9,607 nt of DNA from an uncultured Blautia sp. (GTDB lineage: Bacteria > Bacillota > Clostridia > Lachnospirales > Lachnospiraceae): NCBI GenBank assembly GCA_934394595.1, contig CAKRRX010000099.1:1-9607 (forward strand), in the 5' to 3' direction. Both the position numbers and the translations under genes were made by a program. A model generated the notes under the pieces. That model saw only the letters and a list, made by a program, of their open reading frames with translations. It made no database searches and was not told the DNA's origin. How positions within the stretch are numbered: the stretch's first letter is position 1; each line of letters begins with the position of its first letter. Positions 6,872 to 9,607 of this stretch are shown here, one piece after another.

Positions 6872-6904
6872 AAGAGCCATTGCATTTTCAGCAACAGCCC
6901 TTTT
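6870..6904 (-). terminator. Hairpin terminator after the permease gene
   Basis: On the minus strand a 14-bp stem, AAAAGGGCTGTTGC (6904-6891) with GCAATGGCTCTTTT (6883-6870), including three G-U pairs, encloses a 7-nt loop 13 nt after the permease stop. The T tract is short (TTTT within the stem base, then GGCATTTTG), so termination may be incomplete. Read-through would link transporter and sensor gene expression. Confidence 0.65.
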
Positions 6905-6917
6905 ACCATGTAACTGT

Positions 6918-8075
6918 TTAATTAGATTTTCTGTTAGAAATTACATCAAATACGACTGCGACAAGAAGTACCGCACCTTTTACTACATACTGCCAGGAAT
7001 CACCGATACCCATAATAGACATTCCCATGTTGATAACACCGAGAAGAAGAGCACCGATTACAACACCACCTACAGTACCACTTCCACCGTATGCGGAAGC
7101 ACCACCGATGAAGCAGGAACCAATTGCATCCATCTCAAAGGAAGTACCGGTACTACCATTTACAGAACCAACACGTGCTGCACACAGAAGACCTGCAAGT
7201 CCGGCAAGTAAGCCCATATTTGCGTATGCAATAAAGTAAACCTTATTGGTATCAATACCGGAAAGCTGTGTAGCCTTCTCATTACCACCGATTGCATAGA
7301 AGTAACGACCGAATGCTGTTTTAGATGTAATAAAGTTGTAGATCATACAGATTGCAACAACCCATACAAACATAACAGAGATGCCTTTGTACTGATACAG
7401 CTTATAGCAATACCAGAGAATAACCACTGCGATTACGGCTGCTCTGCTGTAATCAGAAGCTGCTGTATTCTGACGATAGCCTTTTTTTGCTTTGTTGGCT
7501 CTGGAACGCATGGTGGAAAAAATAATATAGCATGCGATAAGAACACCTACGATCAGTGCGGAATATTTTTTTCCGTCATCCAGTCCAGGAATGTTAATGT
7601 AGGAAGTAAACACATTCAGGAAGGATTTATTCTGGATCGCTACTGTCTTATTGTCCAGTACCAGACGTCCAAATCCACGGAATACGAACATACCTGCAAG
7701 TGTTGTGATAAATGGAGGGATTCTCTTATAACCAATCCAGTAGCCCTGCCATACACCAACCAGAAGTCCAATCACCAGACAAAGAAGAATGGTCAAAAAT
7801 GGATTAAATCCCTTATTTCCGATCAGTACAGCTGCAACACCGCCTACCAGACAGATAACAGATCCAACGGAAAGATCGATGTTACCACCAGTCAGGATAC
7901 AGAGCAGCATACCACATGCAAGAACCAGTACATATCCATTCTGAAGCATCAGGTTTGACATGTTCTGTGCAAAAAGAAGTCTTCCATCAGTCAACGCACA
8001 AAACAGGATAAATACAACCACAAGTGCAATGACCATGGTATATTTTCTAAAAAAATCCTTTATTTTGGAATTCAT
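6918..8075 (-). CDS. mmsB: Multiple-monosaccharide ABC transporter permease (GguB/MmsB type)
   Basis: A 385-residue integral membrane permease of the ribose/xylose (BPD_transp_2) class. Landmarks are NLMLQNGYVLVLACGMLLCI, then GGNIDLSVGSV, GVWQGYWIGY and PPFITTLAGMFVFRG. The C-terminal signature ELDAI-like FEMDAIGSCFIGGASAYGG and GTVGGVVIGALLLGVINMGM follow. A basic cytoplasmic stretch (RSRANKAKKGYRQ) interrupts the helices at mid-length, as is usual in the GguB group. The start chosen is the ATG at 8075 (MNSKIKDFF), with AAAGGGGAAA (8090-8081) upstream. An in-frame ATG at 8111 would add 12 polar residues, has no ribosome binding site and begins in a small GGCC hairpin. It forms the pore with the ATPase encoded 83 nt upstream. 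Monosaccharide import is well supported, but the precise sugar is not. Confidence 0.92.
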   Translation of the reverse strand: MNSKIKDFFRKYTMVIALVVVFILFCALTDGRLLFAQNMSNLMLQNGYVLVLACGMLLCILTGGNIDLSVGSVICLVGGVAAVLIGNKGFNPFLTILLCLVIGLLVGVWQGYWIGYKRIPPFITTLAGMFVFRGFGRLVLDNKTVAIQNKSFLNVFTSYINIPGLDDGKKYSALIVGVLIACYIIFSTMRSRANKAKKGYRQNTAASDYSRAAVIAVVILWYCYKLYQYKGISVMFVWVVAICMIYNFITSKTAFGRYFYAIGGNEKATQLSGIDTNKVYFIAYANMGLLAGLAGLLCAARVGSVNGSTGTSFEMDAIGSCFIGGASAYGGSGTVGGVVIGALLLGVINMGMSIMGIGDSWQYVVKGAVLLVAVVFDVISNRKSN

Positions 8076-8158
8076 TTCGTTTTCCCCTTTCCTTGAAGGC
8101 CCTTCGGCCATCTTTTTTTGCAGATCTTTACTTTTTCTGCCACTTGTGACAGTTTCCC

Positions 8159-9607
8159 TTATTTATTCTGATTCTGCATAATATGTGCCATGATTCCTTC
8201 CTGGGTAGCTTCTCTTGCATCCAGTTCTCCTGCCATCTTTCCTTCGTTCATAACATAAATACGATCACACATACCAAGAATTTCAGGCATTTCGGAAGAA
8301 ATCATGATTACGGATTTCCCCTGACCTACCATCTGATTGATCAGACAGTAGATATCATATTTTGCACCTACATCGATACCTCGGGTAGGCTCATCCAGAA
8401 TCAGAATATCCGGTTCTGTAAACATCCACTTTCCAAGGAGAGCTTTCTGCTGGTTACCACCGGACAGATTGCCGATACGCTGTTCATTGGAAGGTGTCTT
8501 GGTTCCCATCTCTTCGGTCATCAGTTCTGCCAGCTGAACCTCAAGATCAGTATTGATAATTCCTCTGTCACTGACTTTTCCAAGTCTTGCCAGAGTGGTA
8601 TTAAAGCGGATAGACTCATCCAGAATCAGTCCATTTGTCTTACGGTCCTCGGTCACATAGGCAAGTCCGTGCTGGATTGCTGCCCGCGGATCTTTTAAAT
8701 CTACTTTTTCACCCTTTATGTACAATTCTCCGGAAATTCCGCTTCCATAGCTCTTTCCAAAGATAGACATTGCCAGCTCTGTACGGCCTGCACCCTGCAG
8801 TCCTGAGAAGCCTACAACCTCGCCTTTATGTACTTTAAAGGAAATATTGTCGTCTACAATTTTTTCCGGATACAGAGGATGATGAACAGTCCAGTTCTTT
8901 ACCTCCAGCATCACGTCTTTGCTTACGTTGCGGACACGTTTCGGATAACGGTCTTCCATAGGACGTCCAACCATACCTTTGATGATCCTGTCCTCACTTA
9001 AATCATCCACACCTTTTGTAAGCGTCTCAATTGTGCTTCCGTCTCTAAGAATCGTACAACGGTCTGCACAGTAAATAATTTCATTCAGTTTATGTGTAAT
9101 AATAATTGATGTCAGTCCCTGCTTCTTAAATTCCATGAGCAGATCCAGAAGCATCTTTGCATCTTCATCGTTCAGGGATGAAGTAGGCTCATCCAGGATG
9201 AGCAATTTTACTTTTTTGGAGAATGCTTTTGCAATCTCTACCAGCTGCTGTTTGCCGGTTCCGATATCTTTGATAAGAGTCTGGGCAGATTCGTGAAGCC
9301 CTACCTGAGCCATGTGCTTTTCTGCTTCACTGTATGTTTTGTCCCAGTCAATGGCTCCTCTTTTATTTTTTATCTCGTTTCCGAGAAACATGTTTTCACC
9401 GATGGAAAGCAGTGGGATCAGAGCAAGTTCCTGGTGGATAATAACGATTCCCTTTGCCTCACTGTCATTAAGCTTTTTAAACTTACATTCTTCACCTTCG
9501 TAGGTAACCGTTCCAGTATAACTGCCATAAGGATACTGACCACTTAATACGTTCATCAATGTGGACTTTCCCGCACCGTTCTCACCGATCAGCGCATGAA
9601 TCTCTCC
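8159..9607 (-). CDS. mmsA: Sugar ABC transporter double ATPase (GguA/MmsA type), 5' end cut by window
   Basis: 482 residues are visible and the frame is open to the right edge. About 30-40 N-terminal residues should be missing (family length about 510-520). Domain 1 has Walker A GENGAGKST (visible residues 8-16), Q-loop HQELALIP, a degenerate signature IGTGKQQLVEIAKA, Walker B LLILDEPTSSL and switch ITHKLNE. Domain 2 has the degenerate P-loop GLQGAGRTEL with Arg in place of Lys (as in RbsA/XylG-type second domains), LSGGNQQK and ILILDEPTRGID. The stretch GSYTGTV...IVIIHQELALIP is characteristic of the GguA group. It powers the permease encoded next. In this family the binding-protein gene (chvE-like) usually precedes the ATPase and would lie outside the window. 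The promoter and any sugar-responsive operator are also outside. Confidence 0.95.
   Translation of the reverse strand, partial: GEIHALIGENGAGKSTLMNVLSGQYPYGSYTGTVTYEGEECKFKKLNDSEAKGIVIIHQELALIPLLSIGENMFLGNEIKNKRGAIDWDKTYSEAEKHMAQVGLHESAQTLIKDIGTGKQQLVEIAKAFSKKVKLLILDEPTSSLNDEDAKMLLDLLMEFKKQGLTSIIITHKLNEIIYCADRCTILRDGSTIETLTKGVDDLSEDRIIKGMVGRPMEDRYPKRVRNVSKDVMLEVKNWTVHHPLYPEKIVDDNISFKVHKGEVVGFSGLQGAGRTELAMSIFGKSYGSGISGELYIKGEKVDLKDPRAAIQHGLAYVTEDRKTNGLILDESIRFNTTLARLGKVSDRGIINTDLEVQLAELMTEEMGTKTPSNEQRIGNLSGGNQQKALLGKWMFTEPDILILDEPTRGIDVGAKYDIYCLINQMVGQGKSVIMISSEMPEILGMCDRIYVMNEGKMAGELDAREATQEGIMAHIMQNQNK

Noticed and set aside
8098..8109. GGCC-GAAG-GGCC mini-hairpin between the two transporter genes as a terminator
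   Set aside because: The stem is only 4 bp and no T tract follows. At most it is a minor mRNA structure between co-transcribed genes.
8076..8111. ATG at 8111 as start of the permease
   Set aside because: It has no ribosome binding site and would add 12 polar residues; the ATG at 8075 has AAAGGGGAAA upstream and gives the usual family N-terminus.
9557..9559. TTG at 9559 as start of the ATPase gene
   Set aside because: The codon is the Leu following Walker A GENGAGKST, and the frame stays open to 9607, so the gene continues beyond the window.
1..9607. CRISPR array, insertion sequence, tRNA/rRNA or attachment site
   Set aside because: No spaced direct repeats, transposase motifs, terminal inverted repeats or tRNA-like cloverleaf were seen. 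The spacing is that of ordinary chromosomal operons.

Overview
The window looks like chromosomal DNA from a low-to-moderate-GC Gram-positive gut-type anaerobe, most likely Clostridia/Lachnospiraceae. This is inferred from strong AGGAGG/GGGG-type ribosome binding sites, the L13 N-terminus MQTYMANPDK, YesN/LytS-type sugar signalling genes, a lipobox-bearing solute-binding protein and intrinsic terminators with long T tracts. I cannot name the species.

Left end (1-358): the first 10 codons of rplM (ribosomal protein L13) run off the left edge on the minus strand. They are preceded by a structured leader of about 160 nt and a perfect-consensus sigma-A promoter (TTGACA-N17-TATAAT). A separate, divergent promoter candidate with a small dyad serves the plus-strand gene at 359.

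Plus-strand gene (359-1528): a cation diffusion facilitator (CDF) metal exporter with an NxxxD/DxxxD transport site and what looks like a duplicated C-terminal cytoplasmic domain. A strong bidirectional terminator (1527-1569) separates it from the convergent sugar locus.

Sugar locus (1593-9607, all minus strand; transcription runs from right to left). First come the transporter genes. mmsA/gguA is a double-ATPase subunit cut by the right edge, and mmsB/gguB is the permease. A hairpin terminator (6870-6904) follows, and a second promoter candidate abuts it. The second promoter would drive a tightly packed four-gene sensory operon: a membrane-anchored periplasmic-binding-type sensor protein (5778-6791), a LytS/YesM-type histidine kinase (4285-5781), a YesN-type REC-AraC response regulator (2648-4243) and a XylF-like sugar-binding lipoprotein (1593-2651). 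Two of the three junctions in this operon are stop/start overlaps.

Working model: the anchored binding protein detects an extracellular sugar, probably a pentose or related monosaccharide, and passes the signal to the kinase. The kinase phosphorylates the YesN-type regulator, which would activate the adjacent mmsAB importer and possibly its own operon. This resembles the described XylFII-LytS xylose-sensing system of clostridia. The unusual part is a second, XylF-like binding lipoprotein as the last gene, translationally coupled to the regulator rather than to a transporter. No sugar-catabolic gene, mobile element, CRISPR array, tRNA or rRNA is visible.
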